Positions 10,201 through 20,168 of a DNA stretch of 22,546 bases are shown here, in pieces. Position 1 is the stretch's first letter. Every line of letters starts with the position of its first letter. The stretch is from Amoebophrya sp. AT5.2 (Eukaryota; Sar; Dinophyceae; Syndiniales; Amoebophryaceae): contig RXOD01004426.1 of the NCBI GenBank assembly GCA_005223375.1, positions 1 through 22,546 of the forward strand. The letters run 5' to 3'. The notes below the pieces were generated by a model that saw nothing but the letters and a program-made list of their open reading frames with translations, was not told where the DNA came from and did not search any database. A program made the position numbers and the translations under genes.

Positions 10201-10470
10201 GCGAAAGGAGCGCAAGCTGCACCCCTTGCGCAACAAAGCGCAGGTGGGGCCGCGGCGGCACCAGCGGCCGCAAAACCGGAAGATTTGGCCGCGCTAGAGG
10301 CGGCCAAGGAAAAAGTGCGAACCCTGAAGGAAGCGAAAGCGCCGGAAGCAGACCTTCAGGCGGCGCTCGCGGAAATGAAGCGACTGAAGGAGCTCTGCGG
10401 CGAGAAAGAGCTCTCCAAGGCGGAAAGAAAAAAACTCGAGAAAGAAGCGAAAGCTAAGGCAAAAGCGTGA
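7265..10470 (+). CDS. Cytosolic-type glutamyl-tRNA synthetase, six exons, GST-C-like and WHEP-like appended domains
   Basis: It charges tRNA-Glu with glutamate using ATP in cytosolic translation. Exons 7265-7514, 7720-8030, 8284-8654, 8868-9565, 9728-10002 and 10114-10470 join in phase through five GT...AG introns to give 753 residues. Residues about 12-68 look like the GST-C domain of eEF1B or eukaryotic GluRS (SRSYVE...SPADLA...[10 protein letters not shown]), followed by a Gln/Gly/Ala linker. The class I signature is [14 protein letters not shown] (HIGH at about 155-158), then [15 protein letters not shown]. The KMSKS-equivalent loop is LSKRK (about 379-383) before [27 protein letters not shown] and DTNPSKE fit GluRS rather than GlnRS, which typically has PNG and NPEKE. 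The anticodon-binding beta-barrels follow. The C-terminus (about 690-735) resembles a WHEP helix pair ([19 protein letters not shown]) with a basic tail. The first exon junction is the least certain. An upstream in-frame ATG at 7121 would add 48 residues. Confidence 0.92.
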
Positions 10471-11254
10471 GCACGCGATGACGGTTTATTTGGTGGAGGA
10501 GGCGAAGAGAAGCTCTATGCGCTAAACACGCGGACCGACGCGCCCGGTCGTGCCGGCCAGCTTCTAGTTCCATAGCAACTTCGTGTTTGATAGCCTATAC
10601 TACATTCATACGTACATTCATACTTCTGCCAACATACTTGCTGCGTTCCTGCCCACTTTGTGCACCATAGACAAACATGAACGGCTTTCGTACGTCCATG
10701 TCCTCCTGGATTGCATTCTGTGGAGAAGCAAGGCACTAACAGCAACATGCGGCTTGTTCGCGAAGGCTCGTCAACGTCATGCTGTTCCTCGTGGCACTCC
10801 GTCAAAATTCTGTCCTAGAGGAAGAGGAACTGTGGATCCGCATCCGCGTCTAAGTGAGTATGTTCTTGACAATGGCTATGGCAATACGTGCTTGCAGCTC
10901 TCGCTCTGCTTCGCTGGCTGAAGGCTCAGTGATACAGATCTGGCTGTGAGCCACTGGCTCGTGGTCGCGACCCACTCTTTCGTGAAGATCGTGTTTTGCG
11001 CTGGATCAGTAATTTATTCAAACGGACGGCCTTGTGGTTGTGGCTCGTATTCTTGCGAGCACCACTAGAACAGTGAGTACTTGGTCAATCCCTACCGCTC
11101 CTCTTCGGATCCGGAATACAAGGAGGTAGAAATAGAGAATTGAGATCGGCGACTAGAAGCGCAGAAAAAGAAATACAGTCCTTTCATCGGACCACTGACT
11201 TACAGTTGAACACCAGAGGCAGCGCCGGCCCTCACTTTTAATAATATCTCGAAA
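10471..11254. other. Intergenic spacer, 784 bp
   Basis: I see no gene. The frame 10583-10921 is open but lacks recognisable motifs. The 3'UTR of the synthetase and 5'UTR of the cyclophilin must lie here. Confidence 0.6.
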
Positions 11255-12095
11255 ATGTTGGCCTTTTCTCACCGACGTGCCTTCGCCGCCGCGGCCGCTG
11301 TGAATCCGCGTGTGTACTTCGACGTGTCGATCGGGGGGAGCAAAGCCGGGCGGATCCTGATGGAGCTTTTCTCCGACACGACGCCAAAAACCGCCGAGAA
11401 CTTCCGGTCGCTGTGTGTGGGCGACAAGGGCACTGGGAAATCGGGCAAGCCTCTGCACTTCAAGGGCAGCAAGTTCCACCGAATCATCCCCAACTTCATG
11501 TGCCAAGGAGGAGACTTCACAAGGGGAAACGGGACCGGTACCTATCATTACGTCATACCGTCCATTGATGTCGTCGTTCTGGTTCTTCCCAAACAATGCC
11601 AAGCCTATCAAGATTCAGAACCATAAAGGCAGGCGTCCAGTACGCACTCTACTGCGATTGCGAAGTGTTGACCTCTTTACACATCATCACAACTCCTACT
11701 CCAATGCGTGATTTATTATTAACACGACTGAAACCTCCACCTCCACCTCCTTGACGTGTTCGCTAATTCAATGTATTCGTCCTGACCCTGATGGAAAAAA
11801 GCGTACTAAAGGTGGCGAATCTATCTACGGTTCGACGTTCCGGGATGAGAATTTCAAGCTGCGGCACGACCGGCCTGGGTTGCTTTCCATGGCAAACGCG
11901 GGTCCCAACACAAACGGCTCCCAATTCTTCATTACGACCGTACCGACGCCGCATTTGGACGGAGCGCACTGCGTGTTTGGAGAGGTTCTCGAGGGGATGG
12001 ACGTGGTAAAAAAGATGGAGGGCCAGGGCGACAATTCCGGGAGGCCGAAAGCGAAGATTGTGATCGATGACTGCGGGGAAATGAAGGACGAGTAG
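11255..12095 (+). CDS. Cyclophilin-type peptidyl-prolyl cis-trans isomerase with presequence-like leader (2 exons)
   Basis: It catalyses cis-trans isomerisation of Xaa-Pro bonds and assists folding. Exons 11255-11537 and 11812-12095 join in phase 1 through a 274-bp intron (GTACCT...AAAG) to give 188 residues. The fold is complete and close to human CypA. Active-site equivalents are Arg76 (FHRIIP, R55), Phe81/Met82/Gln84 (FMCQGGDF), Gln132/Phe134 (NGSQFFI) and His147 (H126). The usual Trp121 position is His142 (TPHLDG), which in other cyclophilins lowers cyclosporin affinity. The insert [12 protein letters not shown] is the divergent-loop form seen in plant and some protist cyclophilins. Residues 1-16 ([16 protein letters not shown]) lie upstream of the usual VNP start and look like a short mitochondrial presequence, with no acidic residues and three basic ones; localisation is inference. 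The 3' splice site ends AAAG, where the other introns here end in CAG. Confidence 0.95.
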
Positions 12096-12942
12096 CCTTT
12101 TATGTAGGAACGGGAAGGGGACGAATCAGTGGGACGATAGGGATATTATCGATAGGCGCATGCGGAAGAGGAGCCGAGTGACCTTAATAACCTCAACGGA
12201 GATGGAAATAGACACACATAGAGGGCCACGGACAGCGGGGGTCGGGAATCTAACGAAACGCGACGCTGCGGAAAGAAGAATCGAGCATCGCAGCAGAACC
12301 AGAAGGATCAAAAACAGCACCACCGCAACAATTGTGCCGACATAAACAAAGATTGAAGCTCTTCACCAAGGCAAGCAGGGAGCAGAACAAAGTAGGCTCT
12401 ACGAGTCTTCATGAATGTTGCCGCTTCGCACATCCTGAATCTGACCTGCGCAGCACATGTGATTCGGAGTGCCGTGTTTCTATCGTGCATGTTCATTTGC
12501 TTGTGGCGTTTCGCTTTCTGCTGTGAAACTGGAAATGGACGATCTGGCTTGGTAAGCATACCGAGCCCCTCATGATCCAGATCACGAACCTGTTGCCGTC
12601 GTGCGAAAAAATACTTGCGATTTTCCACCAAGAAGCAACATTCAAGACCACCGCCGCGGGCTGAAGATTCTAGACGGGTCTTATACAGAATCAATCTAGA
12701 GGCAAAGAACGAAGTGCTGACAGTGACGAATACAACGAACAGATTTAGCGACACATCAAAACTTTGTTGGTACGAGGTCGAGTAGGACTAGGAGTACGTG
12801 TTCGTCGTGCTGCATTACAATAATGCTATACCATTTTTACCTTCCCATCCCACCATCGTCATTCGTACGCTTTCGCTTTTCATTTTCTCCTTCTCGACGT
12901 TCTTCATCAGTAGTGTAGCTAGCTGTAGCTTTGTGCGGAAAA
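12096..12942. other. Intergenic spacer, 847 bp
   Basis: I see no supportable gene. A pyrimidine-rich stretch (about 12837-12905) lies just upstream of the eIF2A start and probably belongs to its promoter or 5'UTR. Confidence 0.6.
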
Positions 12943-15539
12943 ATGGCAGCCGCGACAGCACCGCTCCCTTCTGTGGTGACGGTCGCCAAGCATGCGGGTC
13001 TACAAGTCCACACCGCCGGCCAGGGCAAGGGCGGAGCGTCATTCGAAATTTCGTTTTCGACGTCGTGCGTCGATCTTTCCACGACGTTCGATCCTACGTC
13101 TCGTGCCTTGGCATTTGCGGAGAACGTCGGGCGGAAATGCGCCCTGCTCCGCGGCGACGGCGTCGCGGACTTCGACGCGCAAGCCGGAAAAACGTCGCTT
13201 CTTTGCACTCCCCAGGTGCCCAACGAGAAGCAACGTGGCGTCACGGACGCGTACTTCAGTCCTCTCGGCAACTTCCTCGTCACGTACGAGCACTTCGTGA
13301 AAAACAGCGGGGCGAACAACGTGAACCTCTGGTATTTGGAGAACTTGTCCGGCAGCCCCGCCGTGCTGATCGATGGCATGACGCTGCAGACGCTGAAACC
13401 GGGGAGCAACTGGCCCGCATACAAGTGGACGTCGGGCGAGGAATTCTGCTGTCGGATATTCGGAGGGGCGCTGAGCGTGAGCGACTTGCGGGGCCTAAAG
13501 CTGCAGGCGCGGTTTTGGGCGGGTAGAACGCGAAAGGGTATAGAATTTTCTGAAAGAATTTAGATACGAATTTCTGTCGTCTTTCTATCTAAGTATGCAC
13601 AAGAAGTAGTTGACATTCACATGCTCACAACAGGAGCCCACACGTAACGCAGCCTATAAGTTGTACTTGCTTCATCAACATCATGATCATCATAATGAGC
13701 GTGCTGGTAGTACTAAGTAGCACGCTCGGAGGACTCTATATTTGGCTCGCACGTCTCGCAAAATCAAAATCGATCGTTACAGGCGTCCCGGGTTTTCTCT
13801 CGGGCGAGGACGTGAAGGAAGTTTTCGTCGCGAAGCGTGGTAAGCTCCAGGTCGGCCCGCTCTCCATGTTCGAACTTTCCAATGGGCCCTCAAACGGCGG
13901 CACCGCCTCCACGACTCCCGACAACTGTCCGTTGTATATCAGCAAGCACACAGGATCTTCTTCCGCCGCGCATCTGATGCCCAAAGACGAAGCGGAGCTG
14001 GCGAAGCTGTCGTTCTTAGGGAAGAATGCAGATGGTGACGATGATCAAGTAGAGGAAGAACGGTTTTTCGCGTCCGTCTTCCTCCCGGAGGCGAAGGGGC
14101 AGCCGGCGAAAGTGGTCGTCTACGAGCTAGGCGACTTTTCCGACGAGGCGAAGAACAAGAAGCAGCCTCCGCAGCCAGTTTGCTTCAAGGCTTTCTACAA
14201 CGCCAGTTCCGTCTTGATGAAATGGAATTTCCCGCAGAGTTACGAATCTAAGGCCCCCGACGCCCCCACCGTGCTCGTCTTTTCCGGAGTCGATTCGTCC
14301 AAAACTTCTTCCGGTAGTCTCGACGACGAGTCTTCGAGCTACTACGGGTCGACGACGCTGTTTCATTTGACGACGAGTGAGGCTGCGATCGCGGGCGGGA
14401 GCGCAGTTACCAACCTGGGGGAGATCCAGGCGGCGGCGTGGAGCCCCCGCAAGAACGAATTTTTGATGCTGGAGGGGAAGACGCTGCCCTGCGCGCTGAA
14501 GCTGCTTTGCGGCAAGCGGCCCGTGCTGGAGAAACCCCTACAAGCCATCGTCGGCGAGAAGACGCTGCGCCGCAACCACGTCGCTTGGTCCAGTTCGGGC
14601 GAGGAGTTCGTTGTCGCGGGGCTCGGCAATTTGGCGGGGGACTTGGACTTCTACAGCAGGAAAACGCCGAAAAAGCAGTTCGAGCGCGTTCGCACGGTCA
14701 ATTTTCGCTGCTGCACGAACCTGGAGTGGAGCCGCTGTGGGCGGTTTCTGTTAGGAAGCACGCTGGCGCCGAGGATGCGCGTGGACTGCCGCTGGCGACT
14801 GTACTCCTTCGCCAGCCGGCTGCTGCACGAGCAGGTATTAAACGAAGTTGGAGGAACAGGAACTACTGGCGGTGGCGCCACCTCCAACAACGAGCCACGA
14901 CGAGCAGGAGGCTCTGAGGGAGACGACAGCCAAGACGTTCTGTACGGCGCGACATTCGCGGAAACGATACTGGGCGCCGCAACAATATTATCGACAGACC
15001 AGCTAGCCTTCGACGCGGAAGAGATCTCTCGCGCAAAGAAGCTGGGCGACGAATCTTCGGGTGCTGGCGGGAAATCCGACCACATGGCGAAAGCGTACGT
15101 GCCTCCGCACTTGCGGAACGTAAAGATCGAAGGTGCAGCGGATGTTTCATCCGCTGGTGGGGGCGGCAAGAAACCAAAGGCAAAGGCAAAAGCAGGAGGT
15201 GCAAAAGACTCGGGGCCGTCTGCGGCAGCGCTCCTCGCGGCGGCAAAAGGGCCGGAGGTCGAAACATTTTCAGCAGCAGGTCCAGCATCTCCAGCAGCTC
15301 TAATGAAGGAGAAGATCGCCGAAAAGGTTGCCGCCGGTGCTCCCGGAGATTTGCTGGCGGAAGTAAGGCAGATACCGGCCGGCGAGGAGCGTCTGAAAAA
15401 GGCGAAAGCACTGAAGAAGAAGTTAGGCCAAATCGAGCGCCTCAAAGAAAAAGGACCGGGCGGCTTGTCGGCAGAGGAAAAAGAGAAAGTCGCGACAGAA
15501 CCGACACTACGTGAAGCAATCGCGTTTCTGGAGCAATGA
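12943..15539 (+). CDS. EIF2A: Eukaryotic translation initiation factor 2A (eIF2A), two exons
   Basis: eIF2A is a WD-repeat protein that binds the 40S subunit and can deliver initiator Met-tRNA in a GTP-independent way; the exact role varies by organism. Exons 12943-13522 and 13783-15539 join in phase 1 (GTAGAA...TACAG, 260 bp) to give 778 residues, against about 585 in human. The N-terminal beta-propeller is recognisable by SPLGNFLVTYE (about 105-115), WAGVPGFLSG at the junction, STTLFHL, AAAWSPRKNEF, AGLGNLAGDLDFY and LGSTLAPRMRVD. After the propeller come the conserved YVPPHLRN (about 632-639), a Lys/Ala/Gly-rich low-complexity linker, and a C-terminal helix (KKAKALKKKLGQIERLKEK) matching the family's terminal coiled coil. 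I chose the ATG at 12943 because it starts MAAAT in good context; there is no closer in-frame ATG. The extra length lies in insertions and low-complexity segments. Confidence 0.93.
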
Positions 15540-16607
15540 TATGAGATTCACGTCGCATACATAGTGATTACATCAACTATATCGCCTTTATTTTTCGGTA
15601 TCGATCGTCCGAGGATCAGATGAATGAATCGGTACAAGTACAACATGCCGGCGCTCCACCGTCGCAGCGTCGAAAGACAGAAGCACTTACGTCACGCTCA
15701 CGGGAGCTCGACCAGATCGAATAGGGACACTTGACTTGTGATTGTAGTGTTCTTCGTCTTGATGTTCCAAATGAATCCAAAAAGGCTTGAGTGCTAGTTC
15801 TGCAAAGTTCCACCGCCAAAAACAAAACGCTGCAATGCTTCCTCGCCCGAAAGCTGCTCATAGATCTAAGTACACGATCTTTCTATGCAGAAATGAATCA
15901 AGTTGGATCTCTCGCTCTGAAATCGATTTTGGTGGCTCAAATAGATTGCATCTCTGTTTTCGCTAAAGAAGACGACGAGGACACTGTTTTGAGTGTATCA
16001 CAAGGTGAAGTGATTGATAGATGAAATAAATTGCAAATCCTGGCAAAACGCATACGGGAGATCTTAAGCGAGTTAGGGGTGGCGGAGGAGGTGGGCGAGA
16101 GGTGGGCCCAACCCCTAGCATAAAGTTTAAATCCAACCTAAAACTGCGTTCTGAAAACCAACCAACCAACCGAAATAAATAAGGACCTTTCAACATCGAC
16201 ATCAATATCAAAACGCAACCGACAGTTTGATCCGCTTCATTCGCGGCTTCTCCATTGCGAAGCGAGCGAAGAAGGTTGTAGCAAGAAAGTACTTCCAGAA
16301 GAAAGGTTTTTCAGAAATTACGCATCAAGCGCGGTGCGTCAATCGGTTTACCTCCATTGGACTAGGATCAAAGCGGACGCGATGTTGTGCTTTCTGTCTC
16401 TACTGAGCAACAACGCGGGAAGATCTTCGCTGTACGTCTAGGAGGACTGCTAGTGTTGAAAAAGCATCGCAATCGCTGTCTCAAATTGTGAAAATTGAAT
16501 CCTAGCCGTACTCGGTACTAGGTAGATATAGCTATTTTTTAGCCGTCGGAGTGTCTTCAGCGTGGTGGAGGAGATTGTGCGGTGCATAGGAGTACATCCA
16601 TCGAATT
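15540..16607. other. Intergenic spacer, about 1.07 kb
   Basis: No supportable gene. It contains a small AACC tandem repeat (16156-16171) and a weak inverted repeat (TAGGGGT 16074-16080 with ACCCCTA 16111-16117). The frame 15791-16024 lacks recognisable motifs. Confidence 0.6.
16156..16171 (+). repeat. AACC tetranucleotide repeat, four units
   Basis: Four perfect AACC units in the spacer upstream of the zinc-knuckle gene. It is short, possibly chance, and has no evident function. Confidence 0.85.
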
Positions 16608-18872
16608 ATGGCGGATCGTGTTGTTCCCCTGTCCCGGCAAACGGCTTACGTCCCGCACGCCCGGTGTCAAAACTGCAACAAGCCGGGCCACTGGACCCAC
16701 GAGTGCACGGCTGGCGTCCAGACCTTCACAGCCCGGCCCACGAAGAACAAGAAAAAACTGAACGAGGAACTGCCACCCGAAGTCAAAGTTTCGCAGCTAC
16801 TACAGGACACTTACCACGACGGCAAGCCCCTGCACGGTCTCGGCGCAGAGGGGTCTGCGAACGGGGAGGTAGTTGACACCAGCACTGCTATGGTGGCTAC
16901 CTCGGCGTCAATTGATGGTAAAACTCCGGGTTCCGCCGGCGGTAACGGCCACACGGGAGGTTCGAGTTCTTTGGAACAATACGACGTCGGCAACGGCAAG
17001 CACACTGCAACGGGACGAGCGTCGGGGGAGATTGACCTGAATGCGTCGGACACCCGAGTCATCGAGGAACACCGCCGCGACAGTGCGGGGGGTGGTCCTC
17101 ATCAGACCGACAAGCGGGACAAGGACCAACGCAGCCCGGGTTCGCCGGGTATGCGAGTCCGCGGGCGCGGCAACGTCCGCGGCCGGGGGGCGGCACACTT
17201 CTCGGCCAACGACGCGGACAACTTCTTCCATAAGCGGTTGACCCAGGAAGAGCGCATGTCCATGGAGGAAAACAACGCCAGGGCGGGTCTCGGAATGCTG
17301 GGGAACAAGGGAGGCAAGGGGGGCGGCAATAAAGGGAAGGGCAAGTTGTACGGAAACCCGAACGCTTCGTACCAGCAACATCATCAGAAGATGGCCGACC
17401 ACCGAGGCGGACCGGCGGGCTCGCAGCACGACGACGGCTTTCGGTCCTCGTACAAAATGAATGCAGACAACGACCGCCGCGAGCACACCCCGCAGAACAA
17501 AAGAATCGAGCTGCTGCCCCGCGTGCGCTCCCCCACACACGGACACGCGGCTCCGCCGCCGGGCCGGGGCAACGACAGTAGAAGAGCGGCAGGAACTACA
17601 TCAGGCTCCCACCACATCAACCAGCGCCAGTACCCCGGCGCGACGAGGGGGCGCCACCCACCGCGGTCCAGCAACCGATCCGTGGCCGACAGCAGCAGCT
17701 CGGACGACAAGAACAGTGATAGTTCCGAGTCCGAGTCCGACTCCAGCTCCGATTCCGGGCAGTCCGCGCGAGCAGATCACGTGCAGGATGTCCGACGTCC
17801 GATGTCCAGCCACAATTCCACTCGGGTCGGTGGTGCTGGTGGAAACCACGGTAAGAAGGACCGATCCGCAGCAAATTCCAGATCCGACGGGCTGCGCGAG
17901 CGCGAGACGGTCGCGACGAACAAGCAGCACAAGGAACAAGCAGCTGCCCATGCAGCCGCGTCGACAACGAAGGGCAACACCACGATTAGCGACCGCGCGG
18001 CAGCGCTTCGGGACCGCATGAAGGCAGCCGGCACGCTGCGGGATCGGGACGAGGACGCGCGAGCAGGAGGCGGGACGAAAGAGAAAAAACCGGCTTCGAA
18101 GGTTGCGGAGAAGAGTGAGAATGCCAGCAAGAAACGCCCCCGCAGCGGCTCCAGAAAACATGTGCGCAAAGAGCGATCCGCCACAGCTTCGAGCGACCAG
18201 TCGGACTCAGGAGACGAGGAGAGCGCCGAACAGAAACCTCCGAAGCTGAAGCCGAAACAGGCTCGCAAGGTGGACAACGACAAAGACCAGCAGCGATCGA
18301 TGAAGTCCGCTGCTGCAGGCAAAGACGACCGGGGCCGCGGCGGCGCGAAGAGCAACGGCAACCCGATTTCCGGCAACCAGGACCGGGATCGCCGCACGGG
18401 CGCGTCGAACCAGGACAGGAAGGACACGAAGGACCAGCAGCACCGGGGAGATCATACTAAAACAAGATCGCGCGATCGCGGGGAAAAGCAGCCGAAAAAC
18501 AAGAGTGGAACGTCGTCCGCGACGTTCTCCAACACAAAGGACAACAAAAACTCCTCTGGCGCCGGTACTAGGGCCACTCGTGCCCAGTCGGGAGATCATG
18601 CAGGCGGCAAGACCGCCCGTGCAGCGGGAGGCCGCGCACCAGCTCCTGCCACATCCAGCAGGAACGCTGGACAGCAGGGACACAACAAAAACAAAAACAC
18701 CTCCCGCGGCAACAAGAACAAGATGAACAATCGCGATCAGGAATCCGAAAGCGAGTCGTCGGAATCGGGCAGCTCGGAATCAGAAGGCTCCGAGTCCGCG
18801 TCCGAGTCCTCAGGATCCTCCTCCTCCTCCGAGTCCGAACAGCCACGGGCCAAACGAGCGAGGAAAAACTAG
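16608..18872 (+). CDS. ZCCHC10-like zinc-knuckle protein with long disordered charged and Ser-rich regions
   Basis: Single uninterrupted frame of 754 residues, ATG at 16608 and TAG at 18870-18872. Near the N-terminus is one CCHC zinc knuckle, CQNCNKPGHWTHEC, with Cys20, Cys23, His28 and Cys33 (CX2CX4HX4C). It is followed by RPTKNKKKLNEEL, the same arrangement as in animal ZCCHC10, where a GHWTYEC knuckle precedes an Arg/Lys segment and a Ser-rich tail. The rest is predicted disordered: an RG-rich patch (RVRGRGNVRGRG, about residue 180), a Gly/Asn/Lys stretch (GNKGGKGGGNKGKGK), an acidic Ser block around 360-385, Lys/Arg/Asp-rich segments, and a C-terminal Ser/Glu tail ending in KRARKN, a plausible nuclear signal. 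Acidic Ser tracts suggest CK2 phosphorylation. A role in nuclear RNA metabolism is inferred. It is much longer than animal ZCCHC10 and intronless, unlike its neighbours. Confidence 0.82.
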   Translation: MADRVVPLSRQTAYVPHARCQNCNKPGHWTHECTAGVQTFTARPTKNKKKLNEELPPEVKVSQLLQDTYHDGKPLHGLGAEGSANGEVVDTSTAMVATSASIDGKTPGSAGGNGHTGGSSSLEQYDVGNGKHTATGRASGEIDLNASDTRVIEEHRRDSAGGGPHQTDKRDKDQRSPGSPGMRVRGRGNVRGRGAAHFSANDADNFFHKRLTQEERMSMEENNARAGLGMLGNKGGKGGGNKGKGKLYGNPNASYQQHHQKMADHRGGPAGSQHDDGFRSSYKMNADNDRREHTPQNKRIELLPRVRSPTHGHAAPPPGRGNDSRRAAGTTSGSHHINQRQYPGATRGRHPPRSSNRSVADSSSSDDKNSDSSESESDSSSDSGQSARADHVQDVRRPMSSHNSTRVGGAGGNHGKKDRSAANSRSDGLRERETVATNKQHKEQAAAHAAASTTKGNTTISDRAAALRDRMKAAGTLRDRDEDARAGGGTKEKKPASKVAEKSENASKKRPRSGSRKHVRKERSATASSDQSDSGDEESAEQKPPKLKPKQARKVDNDKDQQRSMKSAAAGKDDRGRGGAKSNGNPISGNQDRDRRTGASNQDRKDTKDQQHRGDHTKTRSRDRGEKQPKNKSGTSSATFSNTKDNKNSSGAGTRATRAQSGDHAGGKTARAAGGRAPAPATSSRNAGQQGHNKNKNTSRGNKNKMNNRDQESESESSESGSSESEGSESASESSGSSSSSESEQPRAKRARKN

Positions 18873-19763
18873 TTGGGAGGTCCTATCTTTGAAAACATCA
18901 TGTGAAAGGAAGATGGAAAAATTCGGGACGATGCGTTTCGAGTCTATCTTCCATCGCGCGCTATCTTTTTGCAGAATGTGTTTGGCATTCGATTGTATAA
19001 AAAGCAACAGCGTTCAGCGTTTTTTTTGGGCGGCGGGGAGGTGGAATGTTGGAAGACGAAAAGCAAGGAACTGGTCTCGTAGTTGGCAGCGGATCGACGT
19101 CGTGCTAGCCGATGCCGAAGACGATACGGCGGGGGAGAAGAAGGCCGCTGCCTAACCACCACAATCCATATCCATGCGGGAGTACTTGTTAGTTGACCTA
19201 GAAGCAGATGAACATGCTGACTAAAAGTAAAACCTAAACCTCAACCAGGTGGAACAGCTTTAGGAAAAGAAAAAAAGAAAAGGGTCAAATTTGAATAGGG
19301 GCACAACACAGCTCGGTGCTCATTGCTTGTCTTCGGAGCTGCGAGTAGCACTGGTGTCGGTCTCGGTTAACAACAACGGAAAAAAATTCTCCGGCGTGCG
19401 CCTCAGCCGTGTTCTTATCTTTACCTTTCGTCGCTCTTCAGCCATGCACATGCAGCTGCAAGTAAAAATGCGAAAACCGTGCCCCCATTCGTTACCCTGT
19501 AGTGAAATTTGTCGGTTTCACATTCACATTTCTCGAACGTCGTGCTCGTGAACGTGATCGTCATTGGTGCGTCTCCGTGAACTTTGTGTTGGACTGAGGA
19601 GGGCGCCTTCACATTGATTTCCTTCTCGCTCGTTCGTGTTTCGGTTCTCAGTCGGTGTTAATAAAAGAAGATGAAAAGTAGAAGCAAAAGCATGAGTATC
19701 CGCATAGCACGTCGTAAGAAATAAAAGTGTCCAGCGTAACCGTAAGCGTTTATTTCCGTCGGC
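18873..19763. other. Intergenic spacer, about 0.9 kb
   Basis: No convincing gene. The frame 18889-19155 is open but resembles nothing I know. A T-run with a G-rich stretch lies near 19019-19043. Confidence 0.5.
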
Positions 19764-19899
19764 ATGAAGATGTGGACTTCCTTGATCGTGGTTTGGCTCG
19801 TGCTTGTGTTGCAAAAAGGTTTCCGTCATCAAAAAGGCGACGTCAGAGAGGCAGACGGCTGCACTCAAACGGCTATTGAGTTATTGATTGTAAGTAAAG
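19764..19899 (+). CDS. Possible first exon (signal peptide or anchor) of the right-edge gene
   Basis: An ATG opens a frame with a strongly hydrophobic start, MKMWTSLIVVWLVLVLQKG, typical of a signal peptide or signal anchor. It runs into a good 5' splice site, AAAG|GTAAGC at 19900. Splicing to CTACAG|AAG at 20149 is in phase 1 and would enter the long open frame of the next gene without a stop; the intron would be 249 bp. The match of phase, motif and distance is suggestive only. It could equally be a chance frame. Confidence 0.35.
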
Positions 19900-20168
19900 G
19901 TAAGCAAGGAAGGCCCCCAACACCATCTTCAAACGAACGCGACAGGAATCAATGCAATTTCCATCGTTTCCCCTTATGCTGTTGATGTCTGTGAAACGTG
20001 ACAATGTAGCAGCTTGAACCATGATGTATCCACCACTTTTGCATTCCTACACCATGATGACAGAGCCAGAAACCACGCTACATCAGCGCAACAAGTACTT
20101 CCAAAACATAATATGGGAACCTCGTTCTCGATAGCGATAAGACTACAGAAGTCATAGGTAGAAGGGAA

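Noticed and set aside
10583..10921. 112-codon frame in the spacer after GluRS
   Set aside because: No motif, spacer-like composition, first part translated from a short TACATTCATAC-type repeat.
14651..15445. Long minus-strand open frame (264 codons), and others at 4202-4924, 1129-1860, 17777-18427 and 21614-22507
   Set aside because: They mirror GC-rich coding exons on the + strand, have no family motifs, and are the expected antisense shadows.
16024..16029. AATAAA motifs (also 2861, 16174, 19711 and others) as poly(A) signals
   Set aside because: Common in AT-rich spacers, not consistently placed after stop codons here, and the signal use of this lineage is unknown.
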